64,000 bases of DNA from Phytophthora sp. 'mugwort' (lineage: Eukaryota > Oomycota > Peronosporomycetes > Peronosporales > Peronosporaceae): contig JAUCEF010000016.1 in NCBI GenBank assembly GCA_033558025.1, positions 2,914,001-2,978,000 of the forward strand. The letters are read 5' to 3'. This document shows positions 47,243-59,400 of this stretch, in pieces. The notes below the pieces were generated by a model. It saw only the letters and a program-made list of their open reading frames with translations. It was not told where the DNA came from and did not search any database. The translations under genes were made by a program, and so were the position numbers. How positions within the stretch are numbered: the stretch's first letter is position 1; every line of letters starts with the position of its first letter.

Positions 47243-47592
47243 TGATGAAAGGTATGGATCTTGGACACGAAGCTTGTACGAAGCGGAGGGAGGGACGTCG
47301 CAGACGGCGGGACCGGAGCGAAGGCACTTGAGGGGTAGAATGAAGATTCGAAAGTGATTGAATTGTTGGAGCTTACACCCTACTGTTATAGACACGCGAC
47401 CCTGCGTCCTATCACCTAGTGCATCTAATCAACCATCACTCACCGGTGTTCGTCCAATCATCCTACTCGTCTAATCATCGGTGGCGTAAACAACTTACCG
47501 TAATCACCATAATCAACGTGGGTTCGGATTGGACCGGTTCGGGTTAACCGGTTCACGGCTAATAACTGATACCAAACCGGTAACCGTCAATA
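47243..47592 (-). repeat. A LTR, array position 7
   Basis: This 350-bp LTR is in the standard array position. Confidence 0.92.
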
Positions 47593-50055
47593 ATTGGCAC
47601 TTGCACGCCAAAAAACTGGTGGAGTCGATTCTTCATCTTGGTCTCCAGACTTTTCTTCTTCGTCTGCGTCTGCTCGGTGCGGAGGGGAGTAGTTCGGCGC
47701 ACTTGCTTCTTCCAGTCCAGGTCGATGACGCACAGCTCGCGGTTTTCTGGCAGCTTCATCTTCGTCACTCGGGCGGCTCTTGCGCTTCCCTGCCTGCGTG
47801 TACTCCGTCTGGCGGAAACCATCATTGTCGATGTCGAGCGAGTCGAAGTCCAGGTCATCGACATCTTCATCGGAAATCGTCGGTGAAAATCCAAAGGTCG
47901 ATTCATCGAAGTTGACATCGCGACTGATAACCACCTGCCCCGCCTCGATGTCATAAAGTCGATACGCCTTGGACACTTCTTCGTAACCCAGAAACAATCC
48001 AGCGCGAGCCTTGGGATCCCACTTGAGTCGCTTCTCTTTCGGAGTCAGGATGTACGTCCGACAGCCGAAAACACGCATGTGCTTCACACTCGGCTTGGAC
48101 TTGTAGACGATCTCGAACGGAGTCTTGTGCTCGATCTTGGGTGACGGCAGGCGGTTCTTCACATAGATGGCCGTCATCGCCGCCTCAGCCCAGAAACACT
48201 TGTCCAGCTTAGCGTGATGCAACATGCTGCGGCCGATCGTGACGATAGTTCGGATAGCTCGCTCTGCCGTGCCGTTCGTCTGGTGCGCGTACGGAACCGT
48301 GGTTTGCTGCTCGATGCCTTCGTCTTCGTAGAAGTCGTTGAGCGAGTTGGTCGCAAACTCACGAGCTCCGTCGTGCCGCACAAACTTGACCTTCTTGCCG
48401 AACTGCTTCTGCACCTTCATGATGTACGTCTTGATGCAGTCTTCACTCTCCGACTTGGCACGCAGACAGAAACCCTTCATGCATCCGCTGGCTTCGTCCA
48501 CGATCAGTAGCAGATACTTGCTGCCACCAAGCGAGTTTTCTTCCATGGGTCCGCAGATGTCGAAGTGGAGCAGCTCAAATGTGTCGTAGCGACGCTTGTC
48601 ACGGTTGTTTGGGAATGGTTTTTGGACCATTTTACCTTGCTGGCAACCACGACACAGACTTGGTCCGCTCGACTTGAAAGGTGCCTTCGCGTCCTTGATC
48701 ATGTGGTTGTCGACCATCTTGCGAAGCACCTCAACCGGAGCGTGACCCATGCGCGCGTGCAGGTCGACAGTCTTGCCACTCGTCGCCGCATTCGCCGATC
48801 GCTGAGGCGTCTGAAGCCAGTAGAGTCCATCCATGAGGTTTGCCGTCGCCACCACTTGCTTGGAGCCTTTGTGCGCAATCTGCATCTTGGTGCCGTCGAA
48901 CACCACTTGAAACTTGTCACTTTTGTTGATCTGCGGTACCGAAAGCAGATTCTTGCTCATGCTTGGCACGTACAGCGCGTTCTTGATCTCGATCTCGCGC
49001 TCGTCGCCATTGGGCAGAACCACTTGTTCCACGATGGTCCCCACACCCATGATGGCCGCCTTGTTGCCATCGGCCACCGAAAGTTCGCCTTCGTTCCGCT
49101 CAATCAAATGGACGAACTTGGTCTTGTCGTTGCAGATGTGGTGCGTTGCGCCGCTGTCGACCGCCCACATCCCGGACACATTCTTGCCCGTCGAAACCCC
49201 ACATTCCAGTGAAACCGCGAACGCTACTCGATCGTAGTCGTAGTCGTAGCCGTTGCTGTCGTTTCTCCACTGGATGTTGTTGGCCCCGCGTCCACGGCCG
49301 TTGCCGCCGCGTCTCGGCCCTCGGTTCTCGTCCTTCTGCTTGGTCCAGCACTTGTCAATCGTGTGCCCCACTTTTCCGCAGTACGTACACTGGCGAGACT
49401 CTCGGTCGGTGTTGAACGCCTTGGCCGCGTTCTCCGTCTTCACCGTCGCCGTCTTCTCGCCTTGTCTCTTGATGTGCTCGTTCGTGAGCACCTTCACGAC
49501 GTCTTGCGACCGCAGTTCAGCGCTGCTCATCTCCAGTTTCAGCACGACGTTCTCGTAGCTCTTGGGGAGGCTGCGCAACAAGCAGATCGCCACGTCCTCG
49601 TCCTCCATCTTGGCACCGATGCTGCTGAGCTTGGCGCTGATGTTGAGGACCTCGTTGCAATGATGCAACACATTGCCGCCTTCCGACATCTCCATGCTGA
49701 AGAGTTGGCGCTTCAGGTAGATGCGTCCAGCCTTCTGCGAACCACCGTACAGCGTCTTCAGGCGCGACCAGGCAACCCACGCTTCCTCGCAGTCGTCGAC
49801 CACATGGTGGTAGTCCGCGTCCATGTGGAGCAGCATCAGTCCGAAAGCGATGTTGCTCAACTTGACGTAGTCGTCCTTGGCCCGCGAGTCCGTGTAGCTT
49901 GGCGTCGTCTCACGGTTCACGACATGCCACGTCGACTTGGTCAGGAACACGCCACGCATGTAGCGGTTCCACGTCGCGTAGTTGTCCCCGTTGAACTTGT
50001 CAATGGAGACCTTGGTCGAGGCGTCTTGGGCAGAGGACATGGTGCTTGGGCTCAT
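47587..50055 (-). CDS. Unit 7 Gag-protease-integrase, intact without RT
   Basis: This 822-codon frame runs from ATG 50055. It shares with unit 8 a block of variants ([45 protein letters not shown]) that distinguish both from units 1-3, 5 and 6. All Gag, protease and integrase motifs are present, and RT is absent. Confidence 0.85.
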   Translation of the reverse strand: MSPSTMSSAQDASTKVSIDKFNGDNYATWNRYMRGVFLTKSTWHVVNRETTPSYTDSRAKDDYVKLSNIAFGLMLLHMDADYHHVVDDCEEAWVAWSRLKTLYGGSQKAGRIYLKRQLFSMEMSEGGNVLHHCNEVLNISAKLSSIGAKMEDEDVAICLLRSLPKSYENVVLKLEMSSAELRSQDVVKVLTNEHIKRQGEKTATVKTENAAKAFNTDRESRQCTYCGKVGHTIDKCWTKQKDENRGPRRGGNGRGRGANNIQWRNDSNGYDYDYDRVAFAVSLECGVSTGKNVSGMWAVDSGATHHICNDKTKFVHLIERNEGELSVADGNKAAIMGVGTIVEQVVLPNGDEREIEIKNALYVPSMSKNLLSVPQINKSDKFQVVFDGTKMQIAHKGSKQVVATANLMDGLYWLQTPQRSANAATSGKTVDLHARMGHAPVEVLRKMVDNHMIKDAKAPFKSSGPSLCRGCQQGKMVQKPFPNNRDKRRYDTFELLHFDICGPMEENSLGGSKYLLLIVDEASGCMKGFCLRAKSESEDCIKTYIMKVQKQFGKKVKFVRHDGAREFATNSLNDFYEDEGIEQQTTVPYAHQTNGTAERAIRTIVTIGRSMLHHAKLDKCFWAEAAMTAIYVKNRLPSPKIEHKTPFEIVYKSKPSVKHMRVFGCRTYILTPKEKRLKWDPKARAGLFLGYEEVSKAYRLYDIEAGQVVISRDVNFDESTFGFSPTISDEDVDDLDFDSLDIDNDGFRQTEYTQAGKRKSRPSDEDEAARKPRAVRHRPGLEEASAPNYSPPHRADADEEEKSGDQDEESTPPVFWRASANY

Positions 50056-50059
50056 AACC

Positions 50060-50409
50060 TGATGAAAGGTATGGATCTTGGACACGAAGCTTGTACGAAG
50101 CGGAGGGAGGGACGTCGCAGACGGCGGGACCGGAGCGAAGGCACTTGAGGGGTAGAATGAAGATTCGAAAGTGATTGAATTGTTGGAGCTTACACCCTAC
50201 TGTTATAGACACGCGACCCTGCGTCCTATCACCTAGTGCATCTAATCAACCATCACTCACCGGTGTTCGTCCAATCATCCTACTCGTCTAATCATCGGTG
50301 GCGTAAACAACTTACCGTAATCACCATAATCAACGTGGGTTCGGATTGGACCGGTTCGGGTTAACCGGTTCACGGCTAATAACTGATACCAAACCGGTAA
50401 CCGTCAATA
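50060..50409 (-). repeat. A LTR, array position 8
   Basis: This is the last complete array LTR, 350 bp, followed at 50410 by ATTGGCACTTG of the partial unit 8. Confidence 0.92.
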
Positions 50410-52347
50410 ATTGGCACTTGCACGCCAAAAAACTGGTGGAGTCGATTCTTCATCTTGGTCTCCAGACTTTTCTTCTTCGTCTGCGTCTGCTCGGTGCGGA
50501 GGGGAGTAGTTCGGCGCACTTGCTTCTTCCAGTCCAGGTCGATGACGCACAGCTCGCGGTTTTCTGGCAGCTTCATCTTCGTCACTCGGGCGGCTCTTGC
50601 GCTTCCCTGCCTGCGTGTACTCCGTCTGGCGGAAACCATCATTGTCGATGTCGAGCGAGTCGAAGTCCAGGTCATCGACATCTTCATCGGAAATCGTCGG
50701 TGAAAATCCAAAGGTCGATTCATCGAAGTTGACATCGCGACTGATAACCACCTGCCCCGCCTCGATGTCATAAAGTCGATACGCCTTGGACACTTCTTCG
50801 TAACCCAGAAACAATCCAGCGCGAGCCTTGGGATCCCACTTGAGTCGCTTCTCCTTCGGAGTCAGGATGTACGTCCGACAGCCGAAAACACGCATGTGCT
50901 TCACACTCGGCTTGGACTTGTAGACGATCTCGAACGGAGTCTTGTGCTCGATCTTGGGTGACGGCAGGCGGTTCTTCACATAGATGGCCGTCATCGCCGC
51001 CTCAGCCCAGAAACACTTGTCCAGCTTAGCGTGATGCAACATGCTGCGGCCGATCGTGACGATAGTTCGGATAGCTCGCTCTGCCGTGCCGTTCGTCTGG
51101 TGCGCGTACGGAACCGTGGTTTGCTGCTCGATGCCTTCGTCTTCGTAGAAGTCGTTGAGCGAGTTGGTCGCAAACTCACGAGCTCCGTCGTGCCGCACAA
51201 ACTTGACCTTCTTGCCGAACTGCTTCTGCACCTTCATGATGTACGTCTTGATGCAGTCTTCGCTCTCCGACTTGGCACGCAGGCAGAAACCCTTCATGCA
51301 TCCACTGGCTTCGTCCACGATCAGTAGCAGGTACTTGCTGCCGCCAAGCGAGTTTTCCTCCATGGGTCCGCAGATGTCGAAGTGGAGCAGCTCAAATGTG
51401 TCGTAGCGACGCTCGTCACGGTTGTTTGGGAATGGTTTTTGGACCATTTTACCTTGCTGGCAACCACGACACAGACTTGGTCCGCTCGACTTGAAAGGTG
51501 CCTTCGCGTCCTTGATCATGTGGTTGTCGACCATCTTGCGAAGCACCTCAACCGGAGCGTGACCCATGCGCGCGTGCAGGTCGACAGTCTTGCCACTCGT
51601 CGCCGCATTCGCCGATCGCTGAGGCGTCTGAAGCCAGTAGAGTCCATCCATGAGGTTTGCCGTCGCCACCACTTGCTTGGAGCCTTTGTGCGCAATCTGC
51701 ATCTTGGTGCCGTCGAACACCACTTGAAACTTGTCACTTTTGTTGATCTGCGGTACCGAAAGCAGATTCTTGCTCATGCTTGGCACGTACAGCGCGTTCT
51801 TGATCTCGATCTCGCGCTCGTCGCCATTGGGCAGAACCACTTGTTCCACGATGGTCCCCACACCCATGATGGCCGCCTTGTTGCCATCGGCCACCGAAAG
51901 TTCGCCTTCGTTCCGCTCAATCAAATGGACGAACTTGGTCTTGTCGTTGCAGATGTGGTGCGTTGCGCCGCTGTCGACCGCCCACATCCCGGACACATTC
52001 TTGCCCGTCGAAACCCCACATTCCAGTGAAACCGCGAACGCTACTCGATCGTAGTCGTAGTCGTAGCCGTTGCTGTCGTTTCTCCACTGGATGTTGTTGG
52101 CCCCGCGTCCACGGCCGTTGCCGCCGCGTCTCGGCCCTCGGTTCTCGTCCTTCTGCTTGGTCCAGCACTTGTCAATCGTGTGCCCCACTTTTCCGCAGTA
52201 CGTACACTGGCGAGACTCTCGGTCGGTGTTGAACGCCTTGGCCGCGTTCTCCGTCTTCACCGTCGCCGTCTTCTCGCCTTGTCTCTTGATGTGCTCGTTC
52301 GTGAGCACCTTCACGACGTCTTGCGACCGCAGTTCAGCGCTGCTCAT
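50404..52347 (-). CDS. Unit 8: Gag C-terminal part-protease-integrase fused to a C LTR
   Basis: The frame is open from ATG 52347 ([12 protein letters not shown]) to ASANY, 647 codons. About the first 175 Gag residues are gone. The C-family LTR ends at 52348, directly before this ATG, so an in-frame internal Met becomes the first codon after the LTR. Zinc knuckle, protease and integrase are intact. PNNRDERRY is a private change. Expression would depend on the truncated C LTR (52348-52560). Confidence 0.75.
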   Translation of the reverse strand: MSSAELRSQDVVKVLTNEHIKRQGEKTATVKTENAAKAFNTDRESRQCTYCGKVGHTIDKCWTKQKDENRGPRRGGNGRGRGANNIQWRNDSNGYDYDYDRVAFAVSLECGVSTGKNVSGMWAVDSGATHHICNDKTKFVHLIERNEGELSVADGNKAAIMGVGTIVEQVVLPNGDEREIEIKNALYVPSMSKNLLSVPQINKSDKFQVVFDGTKMQIAHKGSKQVVATANLMDGLYWLQTPQRSANAATSGKTVDLHARMGHAPVEVLRKMVDNHMIKDAKAPFKSSGPSLCRGCQQGKMVQKPFPNNRDERRYDTFELLHFDICGPMEENSLGGSKYLLLIVDEASGCMKGFCLRAKSESEDCIKTYIMKVQKQFGKKVKFVRHDGAREFATNSLNDFYEDEGIEQQTTVPYAHQTNGTAERAIRTIVTIGRSMLHHAKLDKCFWAEAAMTAIYVKNRLPSPKIEHKTPFEIVYKSKPSVKHMRVFGCRTYILTPKEKRLKWDPKARAGLFLGYEEVSKAYRLYDIEAGQVVISRDVNFDESTFGFSPTISDEDVDDLDFDSLDIDNDGFRQTEYTQAGKRKSRPSDEDEAARKPRAVRHRPGLEEASAPNYSPPHRADADEEEKSGDQDEESTPPVFWRASANY

Positions 52348-52560
52348 TGATAAAGGTATTGAGGTCTTGAAGCGAGGCTTGGGTTGAGCGGAGGGAGTTC
52401 TGCACTTGGGTGCGGGGACCGGAGTGAAGACCACTTGAGCTGAAGAAGGAAGATTCGAAAGAGATTGATTTATCGGAGCTTACACTACCTAGTCTACCAC
52501 ATAGATATGCAGCCCTGCATCCAATCATTTGGTGCATCCAATCACCAACACTCCGCACTC
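52348..52560 (-). repeat. C-family LTR fragment (minus strand)
   Basis: This is 213 bp of the 3' part of a C LTR, from TGATAAAGG to CCGCACTC. It keeps the presumed initiator region (reverse of GAGATTGATTTATCGG near 52460) but not the first 131 bp. The left flank CTCAT (52343-52347) lies in A gag, and no partner is found. The plus-strand A LTR begins at 52561 and cuts it off. Confidence 0.88.
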
Positions 52561-52910
52561 TATTGACGGTTACCGGTTTGGTATCAGTTATTAGCCGTGA
52601 ACCGGTTAACCCGAACCGGTCCAATCCGAACCCACGTTGATTATGGTGATTACGGTAAGTTGTTTACGCCACCGATGATTAGACGAGTAGGATGATTGGA
52701 CGAACACCGGTGAGTGATGGTTGATTAGATGCACTAGGTGATAGGACGCAGGGTCGCGTGTCTATAACAGTAGGGTGTAAGCTCCAACAATTCAATCACT
52801 TTCGAATCTTCATTCTACCCCTCAAGTGCCTTCGCTCCGGTCCCGCCGTCTGCGACGTCCCTCCCTCCGCTTCGTACAAGCTTCGTGTCCAAGATCCATA
52901 CCTTTCATCA
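52561..52910 (+). repeat. A-family 5' LTR, plus strand
   Basis: This 350-bp LTR begins TATTGACGGTTACC and ends CCTTTCATCA. It is the only plus-strand A LTR. The palindromic module lies at about 52600-52624 and the presumed initiator TCACTTTCG near 52797. The primer-binding site follows at 52911-52926. Confidence 0.92.
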
Positions 52911-52914
52911 GGTT

Positions 52915-55900
52915 ATGAGCCCAAGCACCATGTCCTCTGCCCAAGACGCCTCGACCAAGGTCTCCATTGACAAGTTCAACGGGGACAACTACGCGACGTG
53001 GAACCGCTACATGCGTGGCGTGTTCCTGACCAAGTCGACGTGGCATGTCGTGAACCGTGAGACGACGCCAAGCTACACGGACTCGCGGGCCAAGGACGAC
53101 TACGTCAAGTTGAGCAACATCGCTTTCGGACTGATGCTGCTCCACATGGACGCGGACTACCACCATGTGGTCGACGACTGCGAGGAAGCGTGGGTTGCCT
53201 GGTCGCGCCTGAAGACGCTGTACGGTGGTTCGCAGAAGGCTGGTCGCATCTACCTGAAGCGACAGCTCTTCAGCATGGAGATGTCGGAAGGCGGCAATGT
53301 GTTGCATCATTGCAACGAAGTCCTCAACATCAGCGCCAAGCTCAGCAGCATCGGTGCCAAGATGGAGGACGAGGACGTGGCGATCTGCTTGTTGCGCAGC
53401 CTCCCCAAGAGCTACGAGAACGTCGTGCTGAACTTGGAGATGAGTAACTCTGAACTGCGGTCGCAAGACGTCGTGAAGGTGCTCACGAATGAGTACATCA
53501 AGAGACAAGGCGAGAAGACGGCGACGGTGAAGACGGAGAACGCGGCCAAGGCGTTCAACACCGACCGAGAGTCTCGCCAGTGTACGTACTGCGGAAAAGT
53601 GGGGCATGTCATTGACAAGTGCTGGACCAAGCAGAAGGACGAGAACCGAGGGCCGAGACGCGGCGGCAACGGCCGTGGACGCGGGGCCAACAACATCCAG
53701 TGGAGAAACGACAGCAACGGCTACGACTACGACTACGATCGAGTAGCGTTCGCGGTTTCACTGGAATGTGGGGTTTCGACGGGCAAGAATGTGTCCGGGA
53801 TGTGGGCGGTCGACAGCGGCGCAACGCACCACATCTGCAACGACAAGACCAAGTTCGTCCATTTGATTGAGCGGAACGAAGGCGAGCTTTCGGTGGCCGA
53901 CGGCAACAAGGCGGCCATCATGGGTGTGGGGACCATCGTGGAACAAGTGGTTCTGCCCAATGGCGACGAGCGCGAGATCGAGATCAAGAACGCGCTGTAC
54001 GTGCCAGGCATGAGCAAGAATCTGCTTTCGGTACCGCAGATCAACAAAAGTGACAAGTTTCAAGTGGTGTTCGACGGCACCAAGATGCAGATTGCGCACA
54101 AAGGCTCCAAGCAAGTGGTGGCGACGGCAAACCTCATGGATGGACTCTACTGGCTTCAGACGCCTCAGCGATCGGCGAATGCGGCGACGAGTGGCAAGAC
54201 TGTCGACCTGCACGCGCGCATGGGTCACGCTCCGGTTGAGGTGCTTCGCAAGATGGTCGACACCAAGATGATCAAGGACGCGAAAGCACCTTTCAAGTCG
54301 AGCGGACCAAGTCTGTGTCGTGGTTGCCAGCAAGGCAAAATGGTCCAAAAACCATTCCCAAGCAACCGTGACAAGCGTCGCTACGACACATTTGAGCTGC
54401 TCCACTTCGATATCTGCGGACCCATGGAAGAAAACTCGCTTGGTGGCAGCAAGTATCTGCTACTGATCGTGGACGAAGCCAGCGGATGCATGAAGGGTTT
54501 CTGTCTGCGTGCCAAGTCGGAGAGTGAAGACTGCATCAAGACGTACATCATGAAGGTGCAGACGCAGTTTGGCAAGAAGGTCAAGTTTGTGCGGCACGAC
54601 GGAGCTCGTGAGTTTGCGACTAACTCGCTCAACGACTTCTACGAAGACGAAGGCATCGAGCAGCAAACCACGGTTCCGTGTCAGACCAACGGCACGGCAG
54701 AGAGAGCCATCCGAACTATCGTCACGATCGGCCGCAGCATGCTGCATCACGCTAAGCTGGACAAGTGTTTCTGGGCTGAGGCGGCCATGACTGCCATCTA
54801 CGTGAAGAATCGTCTGCCATCACCCAAGATCGAGCACAAGACTCCGTTCGAGATCGTCTACAAGTCCAAGCCGAGTGTGAAGCACATGCGTGTTTTCGGC
54901 TGTCGGACGTACATCCTGACTCCGAAAGAGAAGCGACTCAAGTGGGATCCCAAGGCTCGCGCCGGATTGTTTCTGGGTTACGAAGAAGTGTCCAAGGCGT
55001 ATCGACTTTATGACATCGAGGCGGGGCAGGTGGTCATCAGTCGCGATGTCAACTTCGATGAATCGACCTTTGGATTTTCACCGCCGATTTCTGATGAAGA
55101 TGTCGACGACCTGGACTTCGACTCGCTCGACATCGACGATGATGGTCCGCGCCAGACGGAGTACAAACAGGCAGGGAAGCGCAAGAGCCGCCCGAGTGAC
55201 GAAGATGAAGCTGCCAGAAAACCGCGAGCTGTGCGTCATCGACCTGGACTGGAAGAAGCAAGTGCACCGAACGACTCCCCTTCGCACCGAACAGACGCAG
55301 ATGAAGAAGAAAAGTCTGGAGACCAAGATGAAGAATCGACTCCATCTGTGTTTTGGCGTGCAAGTGCCAACGCGGTCGAAGCAGCCGTGGACTTATCGGA
55401 GCCGTCGACATTCCAAGAAGCGGTCAACGGCCCGGACCAACTGCACTGGCGCAAGGCGATTCGTGCTGAGTTAAAGTCGATGCGACTTCGTGGTGTGTTT
55501 CGTGCTGCCAAGTTGCCCAGCGGACAACGCGCCATCGGTACCAAGTGGGTGTTCAAGATCAAGCGCAAAGCGGACGGATCGATCGAGAAGTACAAGGCGC
55601 GCCTCGTGGCCAAGGGTTTCAAGCAAAAGTACGGCATCGACTACACGGAGACGTTCTCGCCCGTGGTCAAGTACGTGACGCTGCGCATGGTCATCGCGAT
55701 TGCCAAGTATTTCGACTGGCCCCTCGACCAACTCGACGTGGTAACGGCATTCCTGTACGGCGTCATGAAGGAGTTGGTGTTCTGCGTGGTTCCTGAAGGC
55801 GTCGAGCTGGATGGTGATTTCGACTGCCTGGAATTGGTGAAGGCGATTTACGGTCTCAAGCAAGCTTCGCGCGTATGGAACGAGACCTTCGACGAATTCG

Positions 55901-56109
55901 TGTGTTCTATCGGTTTTCAAGTTTCAGCCTTCGACCCGTGCCTCTACATCAAGGTTGTCGATGGCCACTGTGTGCTCGTGCTGGTCTACGTGGACGATGT
56001 GTTGGTCACCGGAAGTTCACCCGAGCTGATCTCACGCACGAAGAACGACCTCAAGACACGCTTCGAAATGACTGACAGTGGCAAGTGTGTGTTCGTCCTT
56101 GGAATCTGA
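52915..56109 (+). pseudogene. Plus-strand A gag-pol, N-terminal three quarters
   Basis: The frame is open from ATG 52915 through Gag, zinc knuckle ([11 protein letters not shown]), protease, integrase, acidic linker and RT past YVDD to FVLGI. It then meets a TGA formed by the inserted LTR (GGA ATC TGA). In integrase, [10 protein letters not shown] is shortened to TVPCQTNG by a 6-bp deletion, reducing the spacing between the second Asp and the Glu from 35 to 33 residues. The continuation of RT lies at 60864. Confidence 0.9.
56102..56106. repeat. Target-site duplication GAATC, left
   Basis: GAATC directly precedes the LTR at 56107 and recurs at 60859-60863. It falls in the LGIELVDG codons of RT in the plus-strand A element. 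Confidence 0.95.
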
Positions 56110-56456
56110 TGAAAGGTATGGATCTTGGACACGAAGCTTGTACGAAGCGGAGGGAGGGACGTCGCAGACGGCGGGACCGGAGCGAAGGCACTTGAGGGGT
56201 AGAATGAAGATTCGAAAGTGATTGAATTGTTGGAGCTTACACCCTACTGTTATAGACACGCGACCCTGCGTCCTATCACCTAGTGCATCTAATCAACCAT
56301 CACTCACCGGTGTTCGTCCAATCATCCTACTCGTCTAATCATCGGTGGCGTAAACAACTTACCGTAATCACCATAATCAACGTGGGTTCGGATTGGACCG
56401 GTTCGGGTTAACCGGTTCACGGCTAATAACTGATACCAATCCGGTAACCGTCAATA
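56107..56456 (-). repeat. 3' LTR of the intact A element
   Basis: This 350-bp LTR runs from TGATGAAAGG to CCGTCAATA, next to the polypurine tract. I saw no difference from the 5' LTR. Confidence 0.95.
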
Positions 56457-56465
56457 CGCCCCCTC
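56457..56465 (-). promoter_or_regulatory. Polypurine tract overlapping the gag-pol stop codon
   Basis: On the minus strand the tract reads GAGGGGGCG immediately before the LTR start TATTGACGG. The gag-pol stop TGA (56466-56464) provides its first two bases. The same arrangement is seen in all A, B and C elements with an intact 3' end. Confidence 0.85.
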
Positions 56466-59400
56466 AATGCGAAGTCCCACGAATGCCGAGAGCCGCCGTC
56501 AGATCCGTATGGCGTGGTCCCGCGAGAGCCTTCGTCATGATGTCCGCTAGCATCACAGAAGTCTCGCAGTACTCGAGCTTGACTTCACCGCGCTTCACTT
56601 CATCGCGGATGTGGTGGTACTTGATGTCGATGTGCTTGGCGCGACCGTGGTTTACTGGGTTCTTCGTCATCTTGATGCACGACTGGTTGTCTTCGCGGAT
56701 CATGAGCTCGGGTCCAGTCTCATTAGCGGCCGCCAGAATCTCGCGCAGCAGGCGATGAATCCACTTGCCCTCTTGGATCGCCAGACTGAGTGCGATGTAC
56801 TCCGCCTCACTCGTAGACAGCGAAACACTTGACTGCTTCTTGCTTCCCCAGCTCACTGGTGCACCCATTAGCATGAACGTGTAGCCGGAAGTCGACTTGC
56901 GGTCCGCGAGGTCGCCAGCCCAGTCCGCGTCCGAGTACCCGCGAAAGTCGATGTTGTCACCCGGCTTGAAGCAGATCCCATGCGTCTTGGTGCCTTGCAG
57001 GTAGCGAAAGATACGCTTGACCGCAACCCAGTGTTCTTCTTGAGGGTTCTCCATGAAGCGCGACGCATAGCCAACGGCGTACGCGATGTCCGGGCGCGTG
57101 GCAGTCATCAAGTGCATCAGAGCACCAACAGCTTCGCGAAACGGAGCGTTCACCTTGGTCGCTGCGTCACTTGAAATCAGTCGAGTGCTTATGTCGACGG
57201 GACTCACCACGGCCTTGCACTCGTCCATACCAAAACGCTTGAGAATGTCATCCACATAGCGGCGCTGACACATCGTCACGCTGCCGTCCGGGCCGTCCAC
57301 CAATTCGATCCCAAGAACGAACGCGCACTTGCCGCTGTCGGTCATCTCGAAGCGTGTCTTGAGGTCGGTCTTCGTGCGTGAGATCAGTTCGGGTGAACTT
57401 CCGGTAATCAGCACGTCATCCACGTAGACCAGCACTAGCACGCAGTGACCGTCAACGATCTTGATGTAGAGGCACGGGTCGAACGCCGATACTTGAAAGC
57501 CGATGGAGCACACGAACTCGTCGAAGGTCTCGTTCCACACGCGCGAAGCTTGCTTGAGACCGTAGATCGCCTTCACCAATTCCAGGCAGTCGAAGTCACC
57601 GTCGAGATCAACACCTTCGGGGACCGCGCAGAACACCAGTTCTTTCATTATCCCGTACAGGAAAGCTGTTACCACGTCGAGTTGGTCGAGGGGCCAGTCG
57701 AAATACTTGGCAATCGCGATGACCATGCGCAGCGTCACGTACTTGACCACGGGCGAGAACGTCTCGGTGTAGTCGATGCCGTACTTCTGCTTGAACCCCT
57801 TGGCCACGAGGCGCGCCTTGTACTTCTCGATCGATCCGTCCGCTTTGCGCTTGATCTTGAACACCCACTTGGTGCCGATGGCGCGTTGTCCGCTGGGCAA
57901 CTTGGCAGCACGAAACACACCACGAAGTCGCATCGACTTTAACTCAGCACGAATCGCCTTGCGCCAGTGCAGTTGGTCCGGGCCGTTGACCGCTTCTTGG
58001 AATGTCGACGGCTCCGATAAGTCCACGGCTGCTTCGACCGCGTTGGCACTTGCACGCCAAAACACAGATGGAGTCGATTCTTCATCTTGGTCTCCAGACT
58101 TTTCTTCTTCATCTGCGTCTGTTCGGTGCGAAGGGGAGTCGTTCGGTGCACTTGCTTCTTCCAGTCCAGGTCGATGACGCACAGCGCGCGGTCTTCTGGC
58201 AGCTTCATCTTCGTCACTCGGGCGGCTCTTGCGCTTCCCTGCCTGTTTGTACTCCGTCTGGCGCGGACCATCATCGTCGATGTCGAGCGAGTCGAAGTCC
58301 AGGTCGTCGACATCTTCATCAGAAATCGGCGGTGAAAATCCAAAGGTCGATTCATCGAAGTTGACATCGCGACTGATGACCACCTGCCCCGCCTCGATGT
58401 CATAAAGTCGATACGCCTTGGACACTTCTTCGTAACCCAGAAACAATCCGGCGCGAGCCTTGGGATCCCACTTGAGTCGCTTCTCTTTCGGAGTCAGGAT
58501 GTACGTCCGACAGCCGAAAACACGCATGTGCTTCACACTCGGCTTGGACTTGTAGACGATCTCGAACGGAGTCTTGTGCTCGATCTTGGGTGACGGCAGG
58601 CGGTTCTTCACATAGATGGCCGTCATCGCCGCCTCAGCCCAGAAACACTTGTCCAGCTTAGCGTGATGCAACATGCTGCGGCCGATCGTGACGATAGTTC
58701 GGATAGCTCGCTCTGCCGTGCCGTTGGTCTGGTGCGCGTACGGAACCGTGGTTTGCTGCTCGATGCCTTCGTCTTCGTAGAAGTCGTTGAGCGAGTTGGT
58801 CGCAAACTCACGAGCTCCGTCGTGCCGCACAAACTTGACCTTCTTGCCGAACTGCTTCTGCACCTTCATGATGTACGTCTTGATGCAGTCTTCACTCTCC
58901 GACTTGGCACGCAGACAGAAACCCTTCATGCATCCGCTGGCTTCGTCCACGATCAGTAGCAGATACTTGCTGCCACCAAGCGAGTTTTCTTCCATGGGTC
59001 CGCAGATATCGAAGTGGAGCAGCTCAAATGTGTCGTAGCGACGCTTGTCACGGTTGCTTGGGAATGGTTTTTGGACCATTTTGCCTTGCTGGCAACCACG
59101 ACACACACTTGGTCCACTCGACTTGGAAGGTGCTTTCGCGTCCTTGATCATCTTGGTGTCGACCATCTTGCGAAGCACCTCGACTGGAGCGTGACCCATG
59201 CGCGCGTGCAGGTCGACAGTCTTGCCACTCGTCGCCGCATTCGCCGATCGCTGAGGCGTCTGAAGCCAGTAGAGTCCATCCATGAGGTTTGCCGTCGCCA
59301 CCACTTGCTTGGAGCCTTTGTGCGCAATCTGCATCTTGGTGCCGTCGAACACCACTTGAAACTTGTCACTTTTGTTGATCTGCGGTACCGAAAGCAGATT

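Larger units (their letters stand above)
30351..52347 (-). repeat. Tandem array of 2.81-kb LTR + gag-pro-int units
   Basis: Eight A LTRs in the same orientation begin at 30351, 33166, 35983, 38798, 41612, 44426, 47243 and 50060. Periods are 2815, 2817, 2815, 2814, 2814, 2817 and 2817 bp. Between them lies the 5' half of A (gag, protease, integrase, acidic linker), always ending at the same GTGCCAAT joined to the LTR start TATTGACGG. A ninth, partial unit ends at 52347. RT, RNase H and polypurine tract are absent from every unit. Length differences come from identifiable small deletions. Confidence 0.95.

Noticed and set aside
30351..52347. CRISPR-like or other immune-type repeat array
   Set aside because: The repeat units are 2.8 kb of coding retrotransposon sequence with no spacers, on a eukaryotic background.
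58000..58420. Possible env-like or extra gene between integrase and RT
   Set aside because: The region is the acidic, low-complexity linker found in copia Pol. It is in frame with Pol and has no signal peptide or membrane segment.
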